Assembly: GCA_012295275.1 (NCBI GenBank)
Contig: CM022677.1
Span: forward strand, 5,025,597-5,089,596
Reading direction: 5' to 3'
Origin: Chrysomallon squamiferum
Taxonomy: Eukaryota; Mollusca; Gastropoda; Neomphalida; Peltospiridae
DNA length: 64,000 bases
The position numbers were made by a program, and so were the translations under genes. Positions 1 through 12,200 of this stretch are shown here, piece by piece. The notes under the pieces were generated by a model. That model did not search any database. It saw only the letters and a list, made by a program, of their open reading frames with translations, and was not told the DNA's origin. Position 1 is the first letter of the stretch; the number at the start of each line of letters is the position of its first letter.

Positions 1-22
1 TCTTTAATACACGATTTATTTC

Positions 23-24
<2 letters not shown>

Positions 25-70
<46 letters not shown>
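25..70. repeat. (ATT)n microsatellite
   Basis: Uninterrupted run of about fifteen ATT triplets. Similar ATT/AAT runs recur throughout the window. Confidence 0.95.
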
Positions 71-71
<1 letters not shown>

Positions 72-175
72 TAATACACGTGTTAATTTCATTTAAAATT
101 TAACTTTACAAACAATGAATATTCAAAGTAAAAATATTACAAAATACTAATTTGTATTTAGATTTTATAAATTTT

Positions 176-690
176 GTACCTTCACTTACGAGTTTAATTC
201 GTTCCATGACCCAGCTCGTAACTCAATTTGCTCGTATATCAAATCAATATCCCCCAACTGAAATTAATTGAAGTATCATTAATCCGTTCCAGCCCATCCA
301 ACACCACCCAATTTTTTTGTTACGTGTTTTTAAATAAGCAAAACGTATGTATAAATGACAAATATTGAATACAAAAATATATATATATATCTAAAGAAAT
401 AAACTGGTTTTGTAAAATGTATTAAATTTAATGCCTTTGGCTGGAGTTACAGCCTTTTTCGACTCCTTCTGCTTCAGTATAGTATATATCGTACATCGTA
501 CAAGTACTACGCTAGTACTGGCTAGCCAAGTCGACTAACGCACACTTTGATCATGTTTTTTCTCTGATTTCATGCTTTAATTCAATGGACAGCCGCACAT
601 CTGAAGCTCGCTCGTAACTGAAATCAATAAATGTACCGGGCAACTGCTCTTAACTCGAAAACCTCGTAAATCAAAGTATCACTCTATAGA
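176..690. mobile_element. Short non-autonomous DNA transposon (MITE-like), copy A
   Basis: The left end reads GTACCTTCACTTACGAG and the right end holds the near reverse complement (CTCGTAAATCAAAGTATCAC), so the ends form inverted repeats. The blocks AATTTGCTCGTATATCAAATC, ATTAATCCGTTCCA and GAAGCTCGCTCGTAACT recur in inverse order and strand at 12321-12670, which identifies both as one family. There is no coding capacity. The central part (about 340-560) is not shared with the second copy. A Tc1/mariner-type MITE is my inference from the terminal form. Confidence 0.7.
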
Positions 691-742
691 CAATTCTAAT
701 GTATTAATAAATTAAATTTAAAAAAAAAGAATGATTCAGTGA

Positions 743-789
<47 letters not shown>
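743..789. repeat. (AAT)n microsatellite
   Basis: About fifteen AAT triplets, followed by a TATATA tract. Confidence 0.95.
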
Positions 790-792
<3 letters not shown>

Positions 793-1028
793 TATATATA
801 TAAATATATATATAAATGTGTGTATAAATGTTGTTATAACTTTTGCAAAACCTATTGAGTTGATGTTCTTAACCATTGTTGCTTGAAATGATACAAGAAA
901 TAAATATCAAAAATATTTTATTTAAGAAAAACATTTTAGATTAAGTTAGAAACGCTAGTTGTTCAATTTAAAACATATATCTCTTTTTATTCTTTTATTT
1001 ATTTTATTATATATTGAAATTATTTCAG

Positions 1029-2269
1029 TGTGAGCTATATTCTGGGAGGCTTTGCGACATTCTCAAGTAAGGATGATGACTGGGTGGACCGGTTCAATCA
1101 TCTGTACACTGTTGTGTTGCTGGCTCTCTTCTCTGTGTTCATCAGTGGAGGACAGTTTTTTGGCAGTCCTATAGACTGCTGGTGTCCAGCTCATTTCACA
1201 GCGTCCATGGTCGCGTTTACTAAATCACTCTGCTGGGTGAATGGCACGTACTACGTCCCGATACACGAAGGAATCCCAGCCGAGCACTCTGAGAGAGAGG
1301 AGCGACAGCTGCCCTACTACAAGTGGGTGCCTGTCATTCTCTTGTTCATGGCTTTCCTCTTCAAGCTGCCTGCCGTCATGTGGCGTCTGCTGAGTACAAA
1401 TTGTGGAATCAGTTTGGAGCAGGTTGTGAACATCATCACAGAGCTGCAGCTGAGTTCAGCTGAGAAGAGAGACGAGACAACAAAGCGAGTTGTACAGTAC
1501 ATGAGCAGGTTGTGAACATCATCACAGAACTGCAGCTGAGTTCAGCTGAGAAGAGAGACGAGACAACAAAGCGAGTGGTACAGTACATGTGCAGGTGGCT
1601 GGAGATAAAGAAAAGCTACAAAAAAAGAGTTTTCTTCAGCACTTGTCTAAATGTTTCATGTTTCTCTCGCAGAAACACGCAGGGAGGTATCTAACTGGGC
1701 TCTACATGTTCATAAAGCTTCTGTACGTTGCAAATGTCGTGGGCCAGTTTTTCCTTCTGAATGCTTTTCTTGGAGAATGGTACAGCGTGTATGGTTTAGA
1801 AATCGCGTCGGGCTTGATAAATGATCATTCGTGGACTGAATCGAAACGTTTTCCAAAAATCACCCTCTGTGACTTTGACATTCGCCAGATGACTAATGTA
1901 GAGAGACAAACAGTGCAGTGTGTCCTGCCTTACAACCTCTTCAATGAAAACATCTTCATCTTTCTCTGGTTTTGGCTTTTCCTTGTCTCCGTGGTAACAG
2001 TGTGGAATTCACTCGTCTGGTTTTGGCTACTTTTTGTACAGCACAATCGCAGGAAGTGACATCTGAAGGAGATTGGTGAAATTCACACAGAATATGATAA
2101 AATGCTGGCAAAGAAATTTGCTGATCAGTATCTCCGTGACGACGGAGTCTTTGTTCTGAGACTGATTGTGAAAAACACGAGTGAAATTCTCTTTTCTGAT
2201 GTAATTAAAAGTTTGTGGTTAACTTACAAAAATAAACCCAGTAAAATAAAAGCAGAGACATCACTGTGA
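1029..2269 (+). pseudogene. Innexin (gap-junction channel), main exon, broken
   Basis: Innexins are four-pass membrane proteins that form gap junctions or hemichannels in protostomes. A pyrimidine-rich acceptor ending in AG at 1027-1028 precedes the exon, so the start codon should lie in an upstream exon not identified here. In order the translation shows DDWVDRFNHLYT and the first membrane segment; a first outer loop with cysteines (CWCPAHF, SLCWVNGTYY); YYKWVP, the innexin signature at membrane segment 2; segment 3 (KLLYVANVVGQFF, about 1705-1750); a second outer loop with two cysteines; segment 4 (about 1945-2040); and the tail (DDGVFVLRLI). Three lesions interrupt it: an 86-bp tandem duplication from 1423 that shifts frame, a one-base net loss near the A7 run at 1620-1626, and an in-frame TGA at 2057-2059 after which innexin sequence continues to the stop at 2267-2269. 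Family assignment is certain. Whether it is a pseudogene or partly an assembly artefact is less so. Confidence 0.9.
1423..1594 (+). repeat. 86-bp tandem duplication inside the innexin exon
   Basis: Positions 1423-1508 and 1509-1594 are the same 86 bases with about three mismatches. The unit begins GTTGTG and ends GAGCAG, so the first copy has GT...AG ends. Removing 1423-1508 restores a single in-frame copy, because the codon boundary lies exactly at 1422/1423. As exon sequence the duplication shifts the frame, since 86 is not a multiple of three. Confidence 0.9.
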
Positions 2270-2569
2270 AGAGAAATGTGTAAGAAGAAACTTAAAACTG
2301 GACAGATAGCAATTTGACTTATCAACAAAGAAAACACTGTAGTCTTAGTTGCTAATATGTTTGTTAATATATATATATATATGTGGAAATTCTGTCTTCT
2401 TCCAATGTCTCAAAAATTGTATTTGCCAAGCAGTGTACACCATTTTTGTTGATTTGAATACATATATATATATCTCATCTCCAGATCTGATTGCAAATTG
2501 TTTAATAACAGGGATTATTTCTCCTTTATTTTATTACATTATTAAAAGAAAGGGCTTTTGATTACATTT

Positions 2570-4110
2570 TCTTTTGTAAAGTTATTGTTTTTTTTTTTTG
2601 TTGTTTTCTTGAATTTATATTTTATTTGCTTGTCTTTGACAAGTAAATAAAATATATTTTTTTTAAATATATATTAAGTTTTTATTTCATGAGCAAAGTT
2701 AATCAAAGAGTAAAATGATCAGTATAAATTAATATTATCAAATCATTAAGAATTCTATGAATTCTTTAGTTGATTTTTTTTTTCTTCGTGTAAGTTTTGA
2801 AATATACCAGACAACTATTGTTTTCACCTTTTTAATTTCTCTTTTGTTATTTTACATTATTAAAAAGAAACAGCTTTTGATTACATTTTCTTTTCTTTTG
2901 TAAAGTGGTTGTTGTTTTTTTGTTCTTTTTTTTTTAATTTATTATTTTATTTACTTGTCTTTTTACAGTAAAAAAAAAGAAAAATGATTTCAGATTAAAC
3001 TTTTCTGGTTTAGAAGATTTGGTAAATGTATATATATATTTATTTTTTTTTTTAAATGTTTTTTTATTTCATGAGTAAAGGCAACCAGAGTAAGATGATT
3101 AGTATAAATATCTATTAATTATTAAATCCTTAAGAATTCTGTGAATTATTTTTTATTTTGAAAAGAAAAAGCTGAGATTATTTTTCTTTTAGTTATGCAG
3201 TGTTTGTTTCTTTACATACATATTTTAATATATAAAAAATATTTTTTAATTTTGTTACTAAGTATGAGTTTTTGGATTAAACTTTTCTCAGGTTTAGAAG
3301 ATTTGGTATAAATTAATATTAATTATCAAATCATTAAGAATTTTCTGAATTCTTTTTTTGTTTCCTATTTTATTTTTTCTTCATGTAAATTTGTTACTAA
3401 GTACAAGTTTTTGGATTAAACTTTTGTTTGAAGATTTGGTATAAATTAATATTAATTATCAAATCATTAAGAATTCTGTGAATTCGTTTCATTTTTTTTC
3501 AATTTTTTTATCATGTAAGTTTGTTATTAAGTACAAGTTTTGGATTAAACTTTTCTCTGAAGATTTGGTATAAATTAATACTAATTATCAAATCATTAAG
3601 AATTCTGTGAATTTTGTTTTGTATTTATTTTTTATTTTTTCATCATGTAAGTTTGTTATTAAGTACAAGTTTTTGGATTAAACTTTTCTCTGAAGATTTG
3701 GTATAAATTAATACTAATTATCAAATCATTAAGAATTCTGTGAATTCGTTTCATTTTTTTTCAATTTTTGTATCATGTAAGTTTGTTATTAAGTACAAGT
3801 TTTGGATTAAACTTTTCTCTGAAGATTTGGTATAAATTAATACTAATTATCAAATCATTAAGAATTCTGTGAATTTTGTTTTGTATTTATTTTTTATTTT
3901 TTCATCATGTAAGTTTGTTATTAAGTACAAGTTTTTGATTAAACTTTTCTCTGAAGATTTGGTATAAATTAATACTAATTATCAAATCATTAAGAACTGT
4001 GTGAAGTTTTTGGATTAAACGTTTCTCTGACGATTTGGTATAAATTAATACTAATTATCAAATCATTAAGAATTGTGTGAAGTTTTTGGATTAAACGTTT
4101 CTCTGGTTTC
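2570..4110. repeat. Degenerate minisatellite, unit about 120-140 bp
   Basis: The cassette with AAGTACAAG, TTTGGATTAAAC, GAAGATTTGGTATAAATTAA and TATCAAATCATTAAGAATT repeats about seven times between 3250 and 4110. The last copies are shortened to about 76 bp. Weaker relatives reach back to about 2570. It lies just downstream of the innexin tail. No coding sequence is seen in 2270-4350. Confidence 0.85.
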
Positions 4111-4428
4111 AGATTAAATTATTTTTTTTAAAGTATTTAATTTAGATCATTTTTCATTATCATACCATAAGTACTGGATGTACTGGCTTCATCTATTTTA
4201 ATTTTCCTCTTATTGTACTGAAATGTAATTACTGAAAAGTAATTACTGAAATGTAATTACTAAAATGTAATTACTAGAAGACTGCTTTTTATTCTTTTTT
4301 AATTTTGTTATATTTTCTTAATAAAAGTTTTAAAACATTATTTGGTTGTTTAGTTTAACATGCTGAAGTTTTGTTTAAACTTTGCTCCAGTTGTAAACTA
4401 TTATTTATTTTATTCTGACATTTTATCA

Positions 4429-4434
4429 CACACA

Positions 4435-4467
<33 letters not shown>

Positions 4468-4539
4468 CAAACACACACATATATACATATAGCTTATACC
4501 ATACACACACACAAACATGCATACATATATACCAGACTT

Positions 4540-4576
<37 letters not shown>

Positions 4577-4616
4577 CACACATACATACACACAAACATA
4601 CATTCACACCACAAAC
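4429..4616. repeat. (CA)n microsatellite cluster
   Basis: Several CA runs broken by TA-rich spacers. The apparent His-Thr reading frames across it are repeat artefacts. Confidence 0.95.
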
Positions 4617-4620
4617 ATAG

Positions 4621-5170
4621 TAACAATTATGTCTATGGTAAGCGTATCATCGTGGAAACTGACCATGAGCCATTTGAGAGCATTTGGAAAAACAGCTTTG
4701 CATCTCCCAGAGTACAGCGTCTCCTGCTCAGAATATCAGAGTAAGATTTAAAGGAAATGATACACTGTGCTTGGCCAGAATATAGCAGTGTCTGTCCGCC
4801 CGATCTGAATGAATACTGGACTCTGAGAGAAGATTTAAATGTCGAGAAGAGCTTGGCCTTGAAGGGACACTGTCCAGTAATCCCAGACAAACTGCATCCT
4901 TAGATGTTTAAAATCATCCACAACAACATCTTGGGTCTGAGAAATGCCAGCTGACGGCTAAATATTGCTTGTTCTGGCCTGGTAGCTAGTAAAGAGATGA
5001 CTGCCTCATGTAAAACATGCAGACAGCTTTCAAAACAGGAGCCATGGGAAACCTTGTTTCCACACAGTGTGCCAAGCTACCCTTGACAAATGAGCACAGT
5101 ATCTAAACACAGCTGATTACTACAGCAAATTCCCAGTGGTCTGAAAACTACTTCACCAGCATGTAATCTG
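4621..5170 (+). mobile_element. Ty3/Gypsy retrotransposon pol fragment (RNase H to integrase start), decayed
   Basis: The frame at 4630-4743 reads VYGKRIIVETDHEPFESIWK and then RVQRLLLRIS, the RNase H/tether region of Gypsy-type pol. Downstream, in broken frames, are the zinc-binding start of an integrase (HNNILGLRNAS, then a cysteine pair near 5010-5040) and, at about 5108-5140, a stretch matching the DYYSKFPVV motif that opens the integrase core. Several stops and frameshifts are present and no LTR was found. A dead fragment starting directly after the CA repeat. Confidence 0.8.
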
Positions 5171-6230
5171 TAATGAAAGATGTTAATTTTGACTGTAAAT
5201 AACACATCATGAATCTGAATGTGTTTAAAAAATACTGAATATGAAATTTATTATGCATTAGTGATATTTTATGTTATTTATTTATTTATTTATTTTTAAT
5301 ATATTAATTTTTTAATGTGAGCAGTTTACAGGAATTGTTTTATTTTATGGATTAATTTGAGGTTTGTGTGTGCATGGGGAGCTTAAGAAACAAATTTACA
5401 ATGTGGCAAACATTATCTCACATTAATGTTTCCAGTGGCTGGTAAAACAGCATAGTTTTTGATAAATGAAGATATTAACTGTAACAGGAAACATTCTAAA
5501 ATATACACTATGAAATATTGAGACAATAAGAGAAAAAACACAAATATTTTCTCTAATAATTTATTTTTAACAAAAACACAAGTGAAAATGCATTAAAAAA
5601 AAAAAAAAAATTATTTTCCCATACAAAACTTAACATCATACCTTGATGCAAAAACAAGAGGAACAAATAAAAAATACTGAAAATTATTGCTGAGCATTCA
5701 TGTGCGTATTTCACAACCATGTTTAAACAGTTGAAAGATGGACAAAAATATATGTTAATTTAAAATAAAAATGACTGAAATGGAACAAGAAAAGAATATG
5801 AAAGAGGAAAAAAATTGTTTAATCAATTTAAATATTTTCATTTAAAAGAGAAAAATAACATAAATGAAATATTGCTAGAAATTTACAATAAATTATTTTA
5901 GGCTTATTTTATACCAAAAACATTATTTTAACATTATTTTATTAAATTACAACTTAATTAATCTTATGTATTACACATATTTATTATTAGTTATATTTTA
6001 AAACCTTTTTTTTTTTTGACATAGGAAAAAAAAGAAAAGAAAACAGAACACAACCCCCACCAAATCAACATGTTCTGTTTAAAACATTGGTATTTGTTAC
6101 TCAGAATAATTCAGTAACAGAATTAACATTTATATGTGAAGACTTTTAATGTTGATTTCAAAACTGCTGATTCCAAATACTGCAAACATTTATCATTAAA
6201 GAAGAGAACTTTCAAGAAAACAAAAAGTTC

Positions 6231-6263
<33 letters not shown>

Positions 6264-7953
6264 TAAAATTATTAAATATTTAAGTACTGACTGTTAATGA
6301 CATCTGTATGTAAGTTGTTTACACAAGCAGACACACCCTGCCTCACCAACACATGCACATCTAATGCACAGACACACAGAGGTAAATTCAGAGAGTTCAC
6401 AGAATATGAACAACTCTCTCTCTCCCTCCCTCCCTCCCTCTGTCCCTCCCTTCCCCCAGGCACACACACACACACACACACACACCATGCACAAATCTAG
6501 GAAATGTTAAATAGTAAGTAAAATTTTAATATAGCACTTTTATCACATTCCAGATAAGAAAATAAAATACTATTTAAAAAAAATAAAAAGTAAGGAACCA
6601 AGAAATGCATATAGTATTGAATATTCACTAGACATAATTAGCTGATATAATGCTGGTCAAAAGTTTCCAAACAATATGGATGCCATCCATATTTTACTCA
6701 TGTATTGTCAAAGATACATCTTAAAAACATTAAAACAGCTTTATAAAGTAAATTATTCACACAGCCTAGTATCAACGAATAAAGTAAAATTAATATATTT
6801 TAAAAATGCCATCTTGAACATATAATAGACAAAATTTTCAATCAAGTTAGAAAACAAACAAATGAATTTTAAACAAAGAAAATAAAACATAACAACCTTT
6901 CAAACTACCATTTCTCATCAGACAGAATTTTATGGCAAAATTCTGTATTATCAAGAATGTAATTAAAAACAAACAAAACTAAGGTAAAATAAAAAGTCAC
7001 ATCTTATTAAAATTTAGCATATCTAATAATATTAAATAATAAAAATAGTAATAAAGTAAAACATAACAATAATAATAATGATAAAAATAAAAATAATGAT
7101 GATGATAATAAAAATAAAATAAGAGTTGTAAAAAAATTCAGTGAATGCGACAGTAAGTAAGAAAAGAAAAACACTACTCAAAACATTTAGTAATAATTAT
7201 CTTCTTTTTCTAATTATAGAATACATTTCTTAATTATTATTTTATACTGAATTTTTTTTTACGTTATTTTATATACCTGATTTTTTAATGATTTTTAAAA
7301 ATATATCAATGTATTTAAATATGATTTCAGGGAAAAGTATTTGATCACTTTTGAACATGATAATTGATAAATAAAACAATAACTCATTAGTATTAAATAA
7401 TTTCTTATCACAGAAACATTCTTAAAAAAGTTTTTTGGTGAAATAATTTAATCTTAATTTCAGTGAGATAATTAATAAAATAATTAAAAAAAATAAAATG
7501 TAAAATAAAAGAAACTGAAACTAAAGAATAAGAAATTATATATTGACAAATTTGTTTATTGTCGCTGTTGAGTCACTCCACTACAGTATATTGATTAACA
7601 TCTTGTTATAGACTATACCCTATGTTTTATTGACGTGCACAAATATTTAAATCTTGTTAAAAAGAACACCTACATTTCACTTGGTCAGTATAGAAATTTA
7701 CTAAAATTATTTTCAATTTATATTAAAAAAAATTAAAAATTAATAAATAATAAATAACTAACTAGTAAAAACATTATTTGCAAAAACATTTATTTTACAT
7801 TATATTAATGAGCTGCATGTTGAGGAATGTACAAATTTATAAAGATGAAGATGGATTTAAAATAACATAAAAATACACTTTCTTATCAAGACTCTGTATT
7901 TGAGGTAATATCTAGTATGACAGATATGAAATATGTAATATGTATTTACTTAC
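5171..7953. other. AT-rich stretch, no gene seen
   Basis: Intergenic or intronic DNA with an AAT run at 6231-6260, a TCCC-rich tract at 6413-6450 and a CA run at 6461-6484. Short frames across the last two are low-complexity artefacts. I could not find the expected last CKK exon of the neighbouring minus-strand fragment here. Confidence 0.6.
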
Positions 7954-8149
7954 AAAACCTATGAATCATTTTATTGGGTATTTCTTCAGGTCCTACACAA
8001 CAAATTTTTATAATTCATTAGTTTCTGCTGTGAAAGAACACAAAGCCTTGTACTGACATCCTCTGTCACAGAACAGAATTACAAAGTGTTTAACATCAGA
8101 CTCAGCCAGCTCCTAGATACACAAACAAACAAGCAAATAAATAAATCAA

Positions 8150-8180
<31 letters not shown>

Positions 8181-9709
8181 GTTGATCAATACAAATATAT
8201 TTAAATACACCATAAATCAATAAACATATAAATAATATTGTATTAACATGGCAATAATGTATAAAAAGTAAATAAATAAATATAATTACATATAATATTC
8301 AAAAGTAACTAAAGTAAAGCTGATTTGTTGTGGAGTAATAACAACAGTATAAAATTAATATCATTATTAATGAATAAAATTATACACCCACTTCCCCTCT
8401 CAGGTATTTCTACAACTTTCTAAAATAAATAACAATTATCTATCAATTAGACAGGATCAGAAAGATAATTCTCTTATAAAAGCTTAAACATTTAAGTTGT
8501 AATTTGAATAAAATAAAAATAAACAGTAATAACAAACAATAATAAAATACTGTAGATTAAAAGGAGTGAGAATAATCCTAAAAAAATATTAATTCAATTA
8601 AAAAAACTAAGTATGTCTTTTAAAAACAAACAATAATAAGAAAATCAAATATAATGAAATAATAATTCCTACTGCTAAAGTTTAAAGATCAAAGAAAAAC
8701 AGATTTCAGTTTTTCTGGTCCATTTAATTTAGCAATGGCTTAATTTGGTTTAGACAATAATAATAATAAGTAGGGATTTAAAAATAAGAAAATTAATAAA
8801 CAAATGAGTAGGCTTTTTTAACCAAAACATAAACTAAAAATAAATATTTAAAATACAATTTAACAGAGAGGATAATTTACAATATTACAGGCCTGTTTTA
8901 ATAACTGATATTATAAATCTAGACGACAACAATAATGATGATGATGATGAAGAAATTTAAAATGAAGACATTTTAATTTTTTTTTAATTTGTCTATATAA
9001 TCAGAAAATATGAGATATGTAAAAGTAAACCTCACAGACTGAGTAAATTAGTGTAAAGTGCTGTCATACTCAGTCTGTCAGAATTTTTTGTGTGGATTAC
9101 CATGTGATTATTGAAAATAAATGAAAATAAAATAATGATAATAATGATGATATGATGATGATAATAATAAAGATAAAAATGCTAAAACGAAACAAAAAAA
9201 AAACAAGAATATGTATTTTGTATACTCCAGTTTTAGTGGTACCAGCTTTTCCTAATAATAAAGTATAACAATATTTTAACAAGCTTATATGTAAAGGATG
9301 ACTTACCCAATATTTTATATTATTTTTTATTTTAATTAATCTATATAATCCAAAAAATATAAGAAATGTAAAAGTAAACCTCAAAGACTGAGTAAATTGG
9401 TGTAAAATGCTGATGTACACAGTCTGTTAGAGCTTTTTGTATGAAATAATAATGTTACAATAGAAAATAAATGTAGAAGTAACTTTACTTATTATTGTAC
9501 TTTCCTTGTACTAATCTGCTTTTCTTACTCTGTATTGAGAATACACGCAACACAAAAACTGAGAAGAATGTAAATTGATAGTTAAACAACTGAATTAATG
9601 TGTGTTTTTCATACCAGGTTTTTCAGAAACTTCTCTGTCTGTTCTGCTGTCTGTGTGTGTCCCATTCTGAAGTTTAGATAACAACACTTGTCTGTTTTGT
9701 GCTATGTGT
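7954..9709 (-). pseudogene. CAMSAP/Patronin-like CKK domain, two exons, frameshifted
   Basis: The CKK domain is the C-terminal microtubule minus-end binding domain of CAMSAP/Patronin proteins. Exon one runs 9709 to 9615: acceptor TTTTTCAG, donor CTG|GTATG, with the frame TAEQTEKFLKNL at its end. Exon two runs 8112 to 7954: acceptor CTAG, donor TTTT|GTAAGT, reading ELAESDVKHFVILF, CDRGCQYKAL, then after a break VGPEEIPNKMIHR. The two join in phase 0 as EKFLKNL-ELAESD, which matches the CKK layout. An in-frame TAA at 8010-8008 ends the reading, and the domain resumes in another frame, consistent with loss of one base near TTATAAAA. A TAG at 9704-9702 is avoided if the alternative acceptor at that AG is used. 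The last CKK segment was not found. Either a pseudogene or a gene with an assembly indel. Confidence 0.72.
8995..9470. repeat. Local direct duplication in AT-rich DNA, spacing about 350 bp
   Basis: About 115 bases near 8995-9110 (GTAAAAGTAAACCTCACAGA ... CAGTCTGTCAGA) recur diverged at about 9355-9470. Both copies lie in the putative intron between the two CKK exons. An AAAT run sits at 8133-8180. Nothing else is seen in this intron. Confidence 0.7.
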
Positions 9710-10257
9710 CTGAAAAAGTAAAAACAAACAATTTATTTCTTTACTGTTTTTATTTAAACATTATTTACTGTTATATGTGCATATCAATACCATTTACTGA
9801 TACAAATGAATGTTTGTAGACAAAAATATATTTCATCTATTAGATTTCAATTGTGCATACATGCATACACAGTCTGAGTTAATGAATAATTAAAAATAAA
9901 TATTTAAAAAAATGGTCTAAAGTGGTTTACCAAAATATAAATGTAAATTCTGAATCAAAAAACAAATCAGTATCTTTGAAAAATTAAATATTATAACCTG
10001 ATTATTGATAAATATAAATGTTGCTAAAATATAACAAATATGAAATAAAGAAGAAATATTTTATTTAAGAACATACACAGCTTGTTTTTACTAGTCCTTT
10101 CCATTTTAAAAGGTAAACAACAAAACAGCTAATGAAAAAGAAAACATGTTTCTGCAAAATGAACTGACACCCTTTTTAAACAAGAAACTAAAAATCTGTT
10201 TTTAATATACATTTTTCCAGAGAAAACAAAACACATACCTTGATCTTAGCAATATCA

Positions 10258-10362
10258 GGTGTGGATCAGCAGCTAGATTGTTAAACAACTTTATTAGTCC
10301 TGCACGTAGGACTGACCCTAGAACCCAACAAACTCTAACCACTGAGCCAGTCTATCCATCAC
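10258..10362 (-). mobile_element. tRNA-derived SINE-like fragment
   Basis: On the minus strand TGGCTCAGTGGTTAGAG (10349-10333) resembles a pol III A box and GGTTCTAGGGT (10325-10315) a B box, as in tRNA-derived SINEs. The boxes are closer than in a tRNA, so part of the tRNA-like region appears lost. A short palindrome, AGTCCTACGTGCAGGACT, follows. No tail or target duplication was established. Confidence 0.45.
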
Positions 10363-10483
10363 TACAAACTTAACAAAGTGAATTAAGTGAATACTTACGG
10401 AGAAGAGTCTGATTTGTTTAGTTCTTGTTTAGTTTTGTTCTGTTGCTAATGACTACTTGGTGTTTTGTGACATCGGACATCCC

Positions 10484-10497
10484 GTTACCATAGCGAT
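10484..10497. promoter_or_regulatory. Possible RFX X-box
   Basis: GTTACCATAGCGAT approaches the palindromic RFX consensus (GTTNCCATGGNAAC). About 90 bases away on the minus strand is a strong donor (TCC|GTAAGT at 10399-10394), so a minus-strand transcript could start here. A single motif match, so weak. Confidence 0.25.
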
Positions 10498-10716
10498 ATG
10501 CTGAATTAAAATTAATATAAATAATAATAAACCCTGCAATATAAGGTGTCTTAAAATAAATCTTTGTAAAAATTCCTTTAATATTAACTTTCTTTATTAG
10601 CAGCCTTAAGAAATACTGACTATTATATAAGGATATTTTAAAGCCTGAAATCATCCATTTTAAATAATAAACAAATATTTACCCAGGTAAAAGCATGTTC
10701 AGTATATACACTAAAA

Positions 10717-10916
10717 NNNNNNNNNNNNNNNNNNNNNNNNNNNNNNNNNNNNNNNNNNNNNNNNNNNNNNNNNNNNNNNNNNNNNNNNNNNNNNNNNNNN
10801 NNNNNNNNNNNNNNNNNNNNNNNNNNNNNNNNNNNNNNNNNNNNNNNNNNNNNNNNNNNNNNNNNNNNNNNNNNNNNNNNNNNNNNNNNNNNNNNNNNNN
10901 NNNNNNNNNNNNNNNN
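10717..10916. other. Assembly gap 1 (200 N)
   Basis: Exactly 200 undetermined bases, probably a fixed-size placeholder. It cuts off the Mutator-like frame to its right. Confidence 1.
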
Positions 10917-11115
10917 CTCTGTACGCAGGCTTGTGGGTTGGAGAAGCGGCTCCGAAATCAATCTGGGAAATCTTGGCTCTGTCTGCAAACTCGATCTTCT
11001 TGATAATGTCCACAAATCGACAGATGTTCGGGTGGGGCATTGCTTTGTTGAGCCGGTTGTGGAATCCTTCCAATGAGTACAAGTCTGTCGAACAGCATTC
11101 TTCTTCTAGAGCTGA
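10917..11115 (-). mobile_element. Mutator-like (MULE) transposase C-terminal fragment
   Basis: The minus-strand frame from 11115 into the gap is open for about 66 codons and contains YSLEGFHNRLN followed by HPNICRFVDIIKK. This matches the C-terminal pattern of MULE transposases and domesticated relatives (N-x-x-E-x-[WF]-H, then H-P-N-I-W-x-F). A TAG at 11118-11116 closes it upstream and the gap truncates it downstream. Local base composition is less AT-rich than the surroundings. A host gene with a MULE-derived domain cannot be excluded. Confidence 0.55.
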
Positions 11116-11199
11116 CTATCTAATTTCACTCATTTCCTCTGCGACAATAAATACTCCACTTTCCGAAGTCCAGCCATGGTGCAAGTCTGCCATCATTTG

Positions 11200-11942
11200 A
11201 CATTCCACAGTTATATTTATATCTAATTTATTTAAATTATAAAGTTAAAATAATAAACACATTTACAAACAAAACATGACGCAAACACACTCCACACAAA
11301 ACAATAAATACTTTAATTAATTGACTTATAGATCGATTGTTTGAGCAGCTAATTAAACTAAACTAAAAAGAAGATGAAGAAGAAGAAGATACTTACTTTC
11401 AGACTCTAGGCACCAGGTTATCGGAACTTATAACTGTACATAATAAATGTATTAAATGTTAACTACTTTCATATTCTTATTATTTTTCAGGTGCACAACT
11501 AAACTTGTCATTTCAGGCTTGAAAAAGAAGAAATAAAAATTAAGTAACCTAACACTGGTCAAATGAAACTTTTCAACACTTGTAAATACGTTCAACTTGA
11601 CTACTGTTATTATTACTGCTGCTGCTGTTTTTATTCTTATAAATAAGTATTTATTTTGATTAATTTATTATTTATTCATTTATTCATTCATTCATTATTT
11701 TTGTTGTTATTATTATTATTATTAATAATATTTGTATTAATTTAGTTATTTTGATTATTTTTTATTGTTATTATTATTTATTTATTTTTCTCATCTTCCC
11801 CTTGTTTTGTTCATTTGTATAAAATATTTTTAAACCAATAAAAATATCATAGGTAAAAAATAAAAGAAAAAAGTTGGGAATTGTTGGATGATAAAGAACC
11901 AGGCAAGAAGAAGATGAAAATGTCAAGAGCGCGCATAAACTG
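11200..11942. other. AT-rich stretch, no gene seen
   Basis: Simple-sequence DNA with ATTT, ATT and GAA tracts and no convincing exon. Confidence 0.6.
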
Positions 11943-12200
11943 AACAGGAATCAGGACCGGACCCTCGTGAATATTGTGATGAAAACAGGAATCAGGACCG
12001 GACCCTCGTGAATTTGGTGATGAAAACAGGAATCAGGACCGGAAGCTCGTGAATCTGGTGATGAAAACAGGAATCAGGACCGGACCCTCGTGAATCTGGT
12101 GAAGAAAACCACAAACAGGACCGGATCCTCGTGAATCTGGTGATGAAAACAGGAATCAGGACCGGACACTCGTGAATCTGGTGATGAAAACCACAAACTG
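11943..12200. repeat. 41-bp minisatellite, about six copies
   Basis: The unit contains AATCAGGACCGGACCCTCGT and GAATCTGGTGATGAA. Copies start at 11949, 11990, 12031 and 12072 and continue with small changes to about 12200. It is GC-richer than its surroundings. The minus-strand frame across it is a repeat artefact. Confidence 0.92.
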
